DNA from: Rhizobium sp. Root1334
GTDB lineage: Bacteria > Pseudomonadota > Alphaproteobacteria > Rhizobiales > Rhizobiaceae
Assembly (NCBI RefSeq): GCF_001426665.1
Contig: NZ_LMEY01000031.1
Location: 83,941-147,940 of the forward strand
DNA length: 64,000 nt
Reading direction: 5' to 3'
Shown: in pieces, positions 1-8,100 of the stretch
Layout: every line of letters begins with the position of its first letter
Position numbering within the stretch: the stretch's first letter is position 1
Position numbers and translations under genes: made by a program
The notes under the pieces: model-generated
The model's database searches: none
Seen by the model: only the letters and a program-made list of their open reading frames with translations
What the model was told of the DNA's origin: nothing

Positions 1-1
1 C

Positions 2-382
2 ACAAGCTGGGTCACCTGGGCGGAAGAACTCGGCAAGTCCATTTGCCCCGCCGACAAGCTGATCACCGTCATCCAGATCCCGACCCAGGCCGAACACATC
101 ATGCAGATCCGCCAGGGCCGCGCGCAGGCCTCGGTGATCGGCCTCGAAGGGCTTCTCGACCTGATGAAGCAGGAACCGGGAAAATTCTACCAGATCGGCG
201 ACGTGGGCGACGTCAACCATTACGGCATCGCCTTCGCCAAGGCGAATGGCGGTCTGCGTGATGCCGTGCTGGCCGCGCTCGACGCCATGAAGGCAGATGG
301 GACTTATACACAGATCCTTGACCGTTACGGCTTGAAACAGGCCGGCGTGGAAGAGTTCAAGATAAACGGTACCACGAAGTAA
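2..382 (+). CDS. Amino-acid-type ABC substrate-binding protein, C-terminal part (family 3), 5' truncated
   Basis: The frame is open from the window edge, so only the last 126 residues are present. They resemble the second lobe of a family 3 (polar amino acid type) periplasmic binding protein. Visible family traits are the hinge-proximal QAEHIMQIRQGR stretch, the GDVNHYGIAFAKANGGLRDAV segment, and the typical ending in which a helix (LAALDAMKADGTYTQILDRYGL) precedes a short tail. The missing N-terminus should carry a secretion signal. It lies 22 bases before a GntR regulator on the same strand and may supply the solute for the catabolic genes that follow. The substrate cannot be read from this fragment. 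Confidence 0.85.
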   Translation, partial: TSWVTWAEELGKSICPADKLITVIQIPTQAEHIMQIRQGRAQASVIGLEGLLDLMKQEPGKFYQIGDVGDVNHYGIAFAKANGGLRDAVLAALDAMKADGTYTQILDRYGLKQAGVEEFKINGTTK

Positions 383-404
383 CGGAACCGTTCGGGAGCC
401 TGCC

Positions 405-1190
405 TTGACCCACCCCTCCATACCAGACGCCTCCATCGCAACAGACGAACGCTCCGATGACAGACTGTCCCGGCTGCGCCTCGACCTCTATTCGAGCGAG
501 CAGCTTTACCGGCAGCTTTACCGGGCATTGCGCGCCGCCATTCTCAGCGGTGATTTCTCCGAGGGGGAAGCCATTCCCTCGGAAAACCAGTTGCGCGACC
601 AGTTCGGCATCGCCCGAACGACGGTGCGCAACGCGATGGCGCTTCTGGTGTCGGAAGGGTTGGTTCAGCAGGTTCGTGGCCGGGGCACGATCGTTTCGCA
701 TCGGCCGATCAGCCACAATATCTGGAATTTCGGCAGCTTTACCGAACTGGCGCGCCGGCAAGGCCTGCGTCCGGTTACGCGGGTACTCGAACACCGGGTG
801 GAAAACGGTGAACTGCTGCTGGTGCGTGCGCGCGGCCTTGCCAATGATGAAACGATAAACTGGCTGAACGTCGATAGATCTCGGTTGGATCTTGCCCTTT
901 ACCCCGGCATCGACCGCAACGATTTCGCGGCGCAATCGCTCTATGAGGTATTGCGCCGCGATTATGATCGCCACCCCCTCCGCTCGGAACTGCTGCTGAC
1001 CGTCGTGCCGCCGTCCGATCGCCTGCGGGAGGTCTTTGCCCCGGCACTGGATGTGCCGGGCTATCTTTGCGCCAGCGGGGATGTACTCGACGCCGACGAC
1101 CGGTTGGTGGAGCGTACGTCGATCGTCTACTCGCCGGCCGTCCAGATGAAATTCGCCACCCGCTGGGGGCGTGATACCGCGCCGGCTTGA
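405..1190 (+). CDS. GntR family transcriptional regulator, HutC/UTRA type
   Basis: 261 residues. The N-terminal winged helix spans about residues 25-95 (LYRQLYRALRAAILSGDFSEG, then PSENQLRDQFGIARTTVRNA and the wing VRGRGTIVS), which is the GntR signature. Residues about 110-255 form a UTRA ligand-binding domain, so this is a HutC-type regulator that senses a small effector. The start is a TTG; no better in-frame ATG precedes the HTH. It sits between a binding protein and the BtpA/AllA-like/PfkB genes and probably represses them, being relieved by the imported solute or an intermediate. The family is clear; target and effector are inferred from position. Confidence 0.88.
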   Translation: MTHPSIPDASIATDERSDDRLSRLRLDLYSSEQLYRQLYRALRAAILSGDFSEGEAIPSENQLRDQFGIARTTVRNAMALLVSEGLVQQVRGRGTIVSHRPISHNIWNFGSFTELARRQGLRPVTRVLEHRVENGELLLVRARGLANDETINWLNVDRSRLDLALYPGIDRNDFAAQSLYEVLRRDYDRHPLRSELLLTVVPPSDRLREVFAPALDVPGYLCASGDVLDADDRLVERTSIVYSPAVQMKFATRWGRDTAPA

Positions 1191-1217
1191 AAGCCGCGCG
1201 ACGCAGGAGAACAACTT

Positions 1218-1958
1218 ATGAGCCGTTTCGACGAGACTTTTATCAACCCAAAACCCATTCTCGGGATGCTGCATCTGGCTGGTGACGGCCCAAAGGCCAA
1301 GCTCACCCAGGCCGAGGAAGAAGCCCGCATCATGGCCGGTGAGGGAGTCGACGGTCTCGTGGTCGAGAATTATTTCGGCGATGCCGAGGATGTCGAGCGA
1401 GTGCTGGAGCGACTGTGCGGCCTTGATCTTGGCACCCGTATTGGCGTCAATGTGCTGCGGGACAACGTGCGCGCCTTCGCACTCGCCAAGCGGTTTCCGG
1501 TCTCGTTCATCCAGGTCGATTCCGTCGCCGGTCATCTGCCGCTGGAACAGGATGCGCCCTTCGCCGCCGATCTCGCCGCGCATCGGGAAAGCGTTTCAGC
1601 GCTGCTGCTCGGCGGCGTCCGGTTCAAATACCAGCCGATCCTGTCGGGACGGCCCGAAGAAGAGGACGTCCGTATCGGCGCATCCCGTTGTGACGGCCTG
1701 GTAGTGACCTCGGACGCGACCGGCCAGCCGACCGACATGGACAAGGTGGCACGCTTTCGCACCGCAACCGGCGGGACCGTCCCGCTCCTGATCGGCGCCG
1801 GCCTGACCGAAACCAACGCCGCCGAACAACTGGCGTATGCAGATGGCGCCGTCGTCGGCAGCTGGTTCAAGCACGACCACAAGGATACCGGCCGCGTCGA
1901 GGCCGCCCATGTCGCCCGTCTGATGCGGGCTGTTCGCGCCACAAGGCATGCCGCATGA
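1218..1958 (+). CDS. BtpA/SgcQ family TIM-barrel protein
   Basis: 246 residues that match the BtpA family, predicted beta/alpha-barrel enzymes. Visible features are PKPILGMLHLAGDGP near the N-terminus, the GVDGLVVENYFGD strand-loop, RIGVNVLRDN, and a late phosphate-binding-like stretch VPLLIGAGLTETNAAEQL followed by ADGAVVGSWFK. BtpA was first linked to photosystem I assembly, but in non-photosynthetic bacteria these proteins occur in sugar or nucleoside-type catabolic clusters (SgcQ), so a barrel enzyme acting on a phosphorylated sugar-like compound is more plausible here. The stop codon overlaps the next start (ATGA), so translation is probably coupled. The reaction is unknown. Confidence 0.82.
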   Translation: MSRFDETFINPKPILGMLHLAGDGPKAKLTQAEEEARIMAGEGVDGLVVENYFGDAEDVERVLERLCGLDLGTRIGVNVLRDNVRAFALAKRFPVSFIQVDSVAGHLPLEQDAPFAADLAAHRESVSALLLGGVRFKYQPILSGRPEEEDVRIGASRCDGLVVTSDATGQPTDMDKVARFRTATGGTVPLLIGAGLTETNAAEQLAYADGAVVGSWFKHDHKDTGRVEAAHVARLMRAVRATRHAA

Positions 1959-2467
1959 GCGCGCCGGATACCATTGTCGCTCGTCCGGTAACGCCCGAGA
2001 ATTTTGCCCGTTTCGGCAGGGTCTACGATCTCACCAATGATACCGACCCCAAAGCGATCTGGACCGCCGGCGACGGCTGGAGCGATGGTTTTACCAAAAC
2101 ATCGCTGATCGAGGGTTCCGGCCATCTTGGGGTGACGCGTGGCGGCGGCGCCCCGTGGAACTGTACGGCAATGGAACGTCATCCGGGTACCGAGGAAGCG
2201 ATCTTCTGCGCTGCCCAGCCGGTCATTCTTGCCGTTGCCCCCGCATCGGACACCAATGCAGCCAAACGGGACGAAATCGAAGCTTTTGTGATTGCGCCCG
2301 GTCAGGCGGTGGTGATGCATCGTGGCGTCTGGCACGACGCTTGCCGGGGCCTTTCCGATCCTACGGCCTATTACTGGATGGCGGTTTGCGGTCTCGGCGA
2401 AAGCCCCTGGGTCCCGGTTGCAGGTGGGCCAAGGCGAATTCAAGCGGACCCGGAGGAAAATACATGA
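1955..2467 (+). CDS. Ureidoglycolate lyase-like (AllA-like) cupin-fold protein
   Basis: 170 residues resembling the ureidoglycolate lyase/hydrolase fold: PVTPENFARFGRVYD at the start, a central MERHPGTEEAIFC strand pair, then VIAPGQAVVMHRGVWHDA near the end, the usual position of the metal-proximal GVWH motif. True AllA proteins are of about the same length (about 160-170). It overlaps both neighbours by 4 bases (ATGA), locking it into a three-gene unit with the BtpA-like barrel and a PfkB kinase. No other allantoin or purine degradation gene is nearby, so the substrate may be a related ureido or carbamoyl compound rather than ureidoglycolate. Confidence 0.75.
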   Translation: MSAPDTIVARPVTPENFARFGRVYDLTNDTDPKAIWTAGDGWSDGFTKTSLIEGSGHLGVTRGGGAPWNCTAMERHPGTEEAIFCAAQPVILAVAPASDTNAAKRDEIEAFVIAPGQAVVMHRGVWHDACRGLSDPTAYYWMAVCGLGESPWVPVAGGPRRIQADPEENT

Positions 2468-3396
2468 CCGCCTTTTTCATCGGCGACGTGGCAATCGACG
2501 AGTATTACACCGCCGATCGCTGGCCAGGCCGGGCCGACAAGGGCATGGTCACCGAACTGCCCGCCGAAATCGGCGGCTCCATCGCCAATGCCGCCGTTGT
2601 CCATGCGGGGCTGGGCGGTGAGACGCAGTTCATCTCGTTGTTGAACGATAGCCCACTGTCACAGCGGCTGATCGCCGACCTGCGGAAGAACGGCGTCGGT
2701 GTCGATCACATGCTGACAGATCAGAGCATTCCGGAATCGCGCAATCTGATCTTTCTCGTCGACGGAGAGCATATCGTGCTGACCGTCGAAATGGGCGAGC
2801 AGCCGATGTGGCTGGCATCTGAAACTCTTGAGTCGCTGCGCCAGCCGGGCTTTCTCTACACGACGCTTTACCGTGCCCGCCGGTTGCATGCGCAAACCGA
2901 GAATGACGTCTTGAAGCAGGCAGCGCTTCTGGCCGATCTACGTCACCATGGCCGCCTCACCATCTTCGATCTCGACGTTGGTGGCTGTACGCTCGAAGAC
3001 ATGCCCTATCTCATTGGTGCTGCCGTCGTCATTTTCAATCAGGTTGGCTTCCGCGCCGCTTTCGGTCATGACGACATCAACCGTATCGGCGACTGGATGC
3101 GAGACCACCAGATCGGCTGGGTCGTGCGTACGCTCGCCGCAGACGGCGCCGAGGCGCGCAACAGCGAGACAGTTCTGCACACGGCGGGATTTCAGGTCGA
3201 TGTCATCGACGTCACCGGCGCCGGCGACACCTTTGGCGGCACGCTGACCTGGTGTCTTACGCAAGGCCAACATTTCAACGAAGCACTCGACTTCGCCGTC
3301 GCTGCAGCCTCCCGCTCGGTCACTATCCATGGGCCGCGCAGTGGCAAGGCAAGCGTTGCTGAAGTGAACCGGTGGCGCGACGACGGATGCCGGTAG
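2464..3396 (+). CDS. PfkB family carbohydrate/nucleoside kinase
   Basis: 310 residues from the ATG at 2464, which overlaps the upstream stop (ATGA). The frame extends upstream, but the family begins at MTAFFIGDVAIDEYY. The first PfkB signature is around residues 35-55 (AEIGGSIANAAVVHAGLGGETQFI), and the second, with the catalytic base, is DVTGAGDTFGGTL near residue 250. The enzyme would phosphorylate a hydroxymethyl group of a sugar or nucleoside using ATP. As the last gene of the unit it could phosphorylate the substrate or product of the BtpA-like barrel. The family is certain, the substrate is not. Confidence 0.88.
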   Translation: MTAFFIGDVAIDEYYTADRWPGRADKGMVTELPAEIGGSIANAAVVHAGLGGETQFISLLNDSPLSQRLIADLRKNGVGVDHMLTDQSIPESRNLIFLVDGEHIVLTVEMGEQPMWLASETLESLRQPGFLYTTLYRARRLHAQTENDVLKQAALLADLRHHGRLTIFDLDVGGCTLEDMPYLIGAAVVIFNQVGFRAAFGHDDINRIGDWMRDHQIGWVVRTLAADGAEARNSETVLHTAGFQVDVIDVTGAGDTFGGTLTWCLTQGQHFNEALDFAVAAASRSVTIHGPRSGKASVAEVNRWRDDGCR

Positions 3397-3439
3397 CGCC
3401 TTTTGCGCGGGTGTCCGGATTGGCGTGTTGATTTGTGTC

Positions 3440-3468
3440 TCCCTCAATCTGAACGCTGGATTGAGGGA
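3440..3468. terminator. 10-bp inverted repeat downstream of the PfkB operon
   Basis: TCCCTCAATC (3440-3449) and GATTGAGGGA (3459-3468) are perfect complements separated by 9 bases. The hairpin lies 43 bases after the kinase stop and could end that transcript, though no clear T-run follows. It abuts an IS5-type fragment, so it might instead belong to that element's end. Confidence 0.4.
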
Positions 3469-3600
3469 TGCGATGTCACATCGGCGTCACGCCGCAAGAC
3501 CCGTGGCGGCCAGCACCGTTCTTCCGATCTGACGATCCGGACCGCTTTGACCCTGGGCTTGTTGTTCGGCCTGCCGCTGCGCCAAGTCGTCTCGTGCTCA
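3466..3600 (+). pseudogene. IS5-family transposase remnant (N-terminal part)
   Basis: A short plus-strand reading contains TRGGQHRSSDLTIRTAL followed by TLGLLFGLPLRQV, matching the N-terminal region of IS5-family DDE transposases, where a basic RGGQ or RGRP is followed by YSDLAIxTxLTxxxLFGLPLRQ. The frame then loses similarity and stops within about 30 codons; no DDE catalytic core follows. It is a degenerate scar at the junction between the PfkB operon and the membrane-protein genes. Confidence 0.6.
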
Positions 3601-3748
3601 GCAGTCGAAGACCGCCTTGGCTGAGTTGCCTTCAAACGAATGCTTGCCTGTGCCCCCGAAATCCGATCGCGGCAAGCCAAGGTTAGCGTAGCCCACGTCA
3701 TCAAGGATCGAAATCCGCCATGCTCCAAATCCGAGCACAAACGCTATT

Positions 3749-4195
3749 CTAGTCCTCGAATACTCGGTCAATGCGGATCTGCCGCAACAGGTTCCGTCCG
3801 GCGATAAGCAGTTCAAACAGGAATGCAACGAGCGATCCAATGAGCGAGATGATGGCACCACCAAAGAACCAAAAGAGGTTTTCTTGGCGCAGTCCCATGG
3901 CAAGAGCGCCGGCGAGTAGATTCAAGATTGCGCCGCCGGTGCAAATGCCGGCCATCACTCCAAGTACCACCGCAACCTCAAGTGCAAGTGCCCGTCGCCG
4001 CAGATACGCGAGCTGCATTCGTGACAGCTTGCTTTGCTTGCCCCTATCCGCAACCTCGTTCAGCCGGTCCGATACTCTCCCGAGGCGAGTCGTGTAGATG
4101 CTGACAAAGCCTGCGGTACCAGCAAGCAAAAAAACTGGTGCAAGGGATGTCTGTATGACAGAGGCAAGGTCGCTGACGACAGGCGGCGTGTGCAT
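3749..4195 (-). CDS. DUF2721 family membrane protein
   Basis: 148 residues with an N-terminal hydrophobic segment (LASVIQTSLAPVFLLAGTAGFV), a basic cytoplasmic stretch (RLGRVSDRLNEVADRGKQ, then LRRRALALE), and two more strong membrane segments around residues 70-95 and 105-130. The RxxRVxDRxxxL pattern and the three-helix layout are typical of DUF2721 proteins, inner-membrane proteins of unknown function. Encoded alone on the minus strand, downstream of an IS5 remnant. No function can be assigned. Confidence 0.8.
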   Translation of the reverse strand: MHTPPVVSDLASVIQTSLAPVFLLAGTAGFVSIYTTRLGRVSDRLNEVADRGKQSKLSRMQLAYLRRRALALEVAVVLGVMAGICTGGAILNLLAGALAMGLRQENLFWFFGGAIISLIGSLVAFLFELLIAGRNLLRQIRIDRVFED

Positions 4196-4565
4196 GAGTA
4201 CCTCTTAGAAACAAATTGACTGCCACGCGATAAGCGTTGACATCAGTAAATGTGATCCACGACGTAGCGCGCATCATGAGGCCGGCCGCAGGCCTGCCGG
4301 AACCGTCGGTCCGCCCGATCCGCTTGATGCAGCTTTGCATCGATAGCCTATCGACCACTTTGGGCGCCGGTCAATGCTACCTCATCATCCGGTGCCTTGA
4401 CGACTTTACGCTGTGTGAATCCGACAAGCTCGGCCGCGAGCGAGCTAAAAAGCCCCCGGCAATTTCTGAAAGTATCATCCCGTCGGCCTGACGAAGCTTC
4501 ATGGCGATCATTTGCGCCATATGTTTTTGCTGCTTCATCGCGGCTCACTGGCTCATGGGCATCCT
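4196..4565. other. Intergenic stretch, no gene recognised
   Basis: About 370 bases between two minus-strand membrane-protein genes. Short overlapping frames exist on both strands, but none has a recognisable domain, signal peptide or good ribosome binding site. It should contain the promoter of the DUF2721 gene. Confidence 0.5.
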
Positions 4566-5012
4566 TCAGGACGGACCATTTTTCAGAGCGCTGTCCAACA
4601 CGGTCCAGCGGCGGGACCGACCCTTGGAACTGATGAAGTATAGGACGCCGTATGCGACAACCGTGGAATCGATAAGGAAGGCCGCAAAATAACCCGCTAT
4701 CCACGGCTCCCCGAGATTACTTAAATACAGATAGACCATGAATGCCTTCTCGAGGATGCTGAATACCATGGTCTCAAATCGCAACCACGGACGGAACCCC
4801 GCGACCACCATCAGCACGCCAATTCCGAAGATCATGATTCCCCAGTGTCGCAGGGCCGGTACGCTGGAAGGCGTGAAATCGACAAGTCCACCGAGCATCG
4901 GTGTGATGAGTTTGACGTCGAGCGCAAACGGCAATGTCCCACAGGTCGCCAAACCGAAAACAATGAGAAACCATTTGATGGTTTTGGCAATGAAGGTGTC
5001 CAAAGTGCACAT
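4566..5012 (-). CDS. Hypothetical four-helix membrane protein
   Basis: 148 residues if translation begins at the internal ATG at 5012; the frame stays open upstream to 5150, but the added residues are polar and look non-coding. Hydrophobic segments are visible at about residues 12-32 (IKWFLIVFGLATCGTLPFAL), 58-76 (GIMIFGIGVLMVVAGF), 83-100 and 108-130 (WIAGYFAAFLIDSTVVAYG). The tail is basic (SSKGRSRRW). I do not recognise a family. It lies 185 bases downstream of the autotransporter gene on the same strand but has no obvious link to it. Confidence 0.6.
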   Translation of the reverse strand: MCTLDTFIAKTIKWFLIVFGLATCGTLPFALDVKLITPMLGGLVDFTPSSVPALRHWGIMIFGIGVLMVVAGFRPWLRFETMVFSILEKAFMVYLYLSNLGEPWIAGYFAAFLIDSTVVAYGVLYFISSKGRSRRWTVLDSALKNGPS

Positions 5013-5197
5013 CGTTATCCGCCGGACGGTTGGAGGAAAAGTTAGGCGAAGGGCAATCGGCGGCCCGTCACAAGAGCGGCCGACGACAGCCGGATCCAAG
5101 GCTTCCGGGCTCTTTCCATCGCATACTTCCTCGCCTTTCGAATTCTGCATCGTGGATGCGCCATCCCCGGCGAAAGTCGCAATGGCCCTCTCTCCCG

Positions 5198-8100
5198 TCA
5201 GAATTTGTAGCCCAGGCGTAGCGTACCGCCGTGGCTCGTGTAGGTGTCGGAAAACGAGCCCTGGTAACTCATGCGCAAACTAAGCCCGTCATCGCTCGTC
5301 AGATCGATGCCCGCAGTCAGCCGGCCCACCACATTGGCCAGCGGCACTGCGCTGTCGAAGGTGCCGATCCCGGCCGGTGCATTGGCCAGCCGCGCTGACG
5401 TATCCCAGCTATCGACGCTGCTGAAACTCACTCCCGCGGCGGCGAACGCCCGCATGGATGTCGTCTCGCTGACCTCCACCTGTGTGCCGACCTCAATGGC
5501 CGGAGTCGCGTGGAAACTCCATTGACCAGCGCCGTCGACCAGCAGATCAAGCGCGCCGGCTCCCGACTCGCGATAGCCGTCAGCATGAGAATAGATTAGG
5601 TCGAGATCCACCAATGGCCGCACATAGTACGAGCCCTGCGCAAAGGTGTAGGCCGCACGCACACGGGCGCTGACATTGTAGATATTCGGATCGCCCTCGG
5701 CCTGACCGGCGAAGCCCGGGATACGGATCGCGCGGGTGTTGTCGTACCAGCCGTAACTGCCGGCGATGGCACCCGACAACAGCCAGGGGCCAGCCTGATG
5801 CTTGAGCGAGGCACCAGCATAGACAATATCACCGTCAGCACTGACCCTGCCGTCGTCCCCGCGGATGGCGCTGCGGTCGTAGCCGCCGGCAAAACCGACG
5901 AACCAGTCCGGCGATACCTCGACCTGGACCCCGGCTTGCATTGCATAAGTCTTGGTATTAAAGCCCGACACCCCGTCCATGGCCTTCTGATCGAGTGTCT
6001 GGGCGCCTGCCTGGCTCCATGCGCAGCTCGTCTCGGTCAGGAACAAGGTGCCGGGGGCAAACATCGGGCAGCTCAAAAGCAGGTCAAGGCGTTGCTGCGT
6101 TAACGCGATGCTGCCTGCGGCGGCCGCCCCCGAAATACCGGGCGATATATCGGAAAGGGCCGATCGGTAGCTGGCGGAAGTGTCGTCGGCGAGGGAGCCG
6201 AGCGTGCCAAATAGCGTGCCGAAGGAACCTCCGCCCATATCCCAGATCTCCTGCAGGTGATCGGCGACGTTGCTCTGGTCTTCGTTCAGCGTAAAGCCGG
6301 GTTCGGCGAAGTGTGCCGACTCCGCCGAAACCGACAGCTCGTTTCCTGCCTGGGTGATGGCGTAGTCGAAGAGTGCCGACTGGGCGCTCAGCGAATGGTC
6401 CAGGGTGCCTGCGACGGTGAGGAACGGCAGACTGATGTCAGGCAGGACGCTGATGGCGTTCACCGCGAACTTGCCGTCCAGCGTCGCGTCACCCTCGATG
6501 GTCAGACGATCCATGCGGGAGCCGGCGAAGTCGGCGGTGAGCGCCAGTATGCCGCCTGTGTCCTGCGTGAGGTCGCCTGTGATCCTTGTGGCGTCGACGC
6601 CATCAGAGTGACCGATCATCAACCGGCCGTGATTCATCACGTCAGCCTCGTAAATCTCCGCATCCGTCAACAGGCCCCCTGTCCCATTGACGATGGAGAT
6701 GGCCATGTCTTGGCCGACGCGGCCCGCCTTCGGCATGGCGTCGCCGGTGGATATCTTGCCGGTCGGCGCGTCACCCTCCACGCTCACCTGGCTCACGCTG
6801 CCGCTGATCGTGCCGTAGTTGAATGCAGTCAGGGTGCTGCCCGCTGGCGACGTTCTACCGGGGGTATATTTGACGGCGATCCCTGAAGCAGCCGAGACAC
6901 TGCCTCCGGCATTGACAGTCAGCAGGTTGTCCTTGCCTCCCGAGACCAAAACGCCAGCGCCATTGTCGCCGGAGCCGCCGGTCACAGAACCATCAACGGT
7001 CACGTTTATCTTGCCGTTGTTGTTCGTCCCGGCATCGCTCTGTGCGAATATGCCGATCGAATCCTTGCCAGTCGCCTGGATACTCCTGCCGGCATCAAGG
7101 GACACCGTCACATCGCCGCTTTTGCCGGTCGACGAGAGATTGCCATTGGAGCCGATGAAGGCGCCGCTCGCGTTACCGCCGAAACCGCCGCCGCCGCCGA
7201 TCGACTGCGCCAGGACGCCGAAGGCGTAGTCGCCAGTCGTGATGATATCACCGTCGATCATGACGGTGACGTCGTTGCCGTCACCGTTATTGCCGGGGCT
7301 CATTCCGTTGAAAGAGAGCGAAGCACCCGAGACGCTGCCGCCAATGCCGCCGCCGCCGCCGATCGACTGGGCCACAATGCCATGGGCGGCCAGGCCTCCC
7401 GTATGGATCGCGCTGTCGTTGGTCAGATCGACCATGACGACACCACCGTCTATTGTTCCACCGCCCGCGCCACCGACGACGAGCGAGCCGATGCTGTCGG
7501 CTTCACCGGCACCGCCGATGCCGCCACCACCGCCGATCGACTGCGCGACAATGCCATGGGCCCGGTCACCATAGGTGTCCACGCTGCCGCCGTAGTTCAG
7601 ATCGATTTCGCCACCACTGCCGCCGACACCACCGCTACCGCCGACAACAAGATCGATGGCGTGGCTATCGTCGTCGCCGGCCGCGTTGCTGCTTCCGGCG
7701 CCGCCGACACCACCGCCCCCACCGATCGATTGGGCCAGGACGCCGATCGAATCGTCGCCCTTGGTCTGCAGCGAAAGCCAGCTTGCCGCAGCGACTGTAA
7801 TTTTGCCGCCATCGCCGCCAGCGCCACCGCTACCGCCGATGCCGCCGCCGACCGTGATCCCGCCGACTGCCTGATCGGAGCCATCGCCACCCTGACCGCC
7901 GCCACCGCCGATCGACTGCAGCAGCACACCATGCGCGCTATAACCAGCGGTAGCGATACCAGCGGTGCCTTGGTCACTGTCGAAGGTGATCGTCACCGCG
8001 CCACCATTGCCGCCGCCGCCGCCGTGACCGCCGACGCCCACGTCAATGCTTGCGGTCGCCTTGCTGCCGGACATGCTGGAGGTGCCGGCTGTACCGCCGC

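Noticed and set aside
357..1583. Minus-strand frame of 408 codons across the GntR and BtpA genes
   Set aside because: It is antisense to two recognised genes and has no domain; it exists because of high GC content.
3604..3735. Minus-strand fragment ILDDVGYANLGLPRSDFGGT resembling the start of an arylsulfatase
   Set aside because: Too short, with no continuing domain or start; the similarity to DDVGYxxLG is suggestive only.
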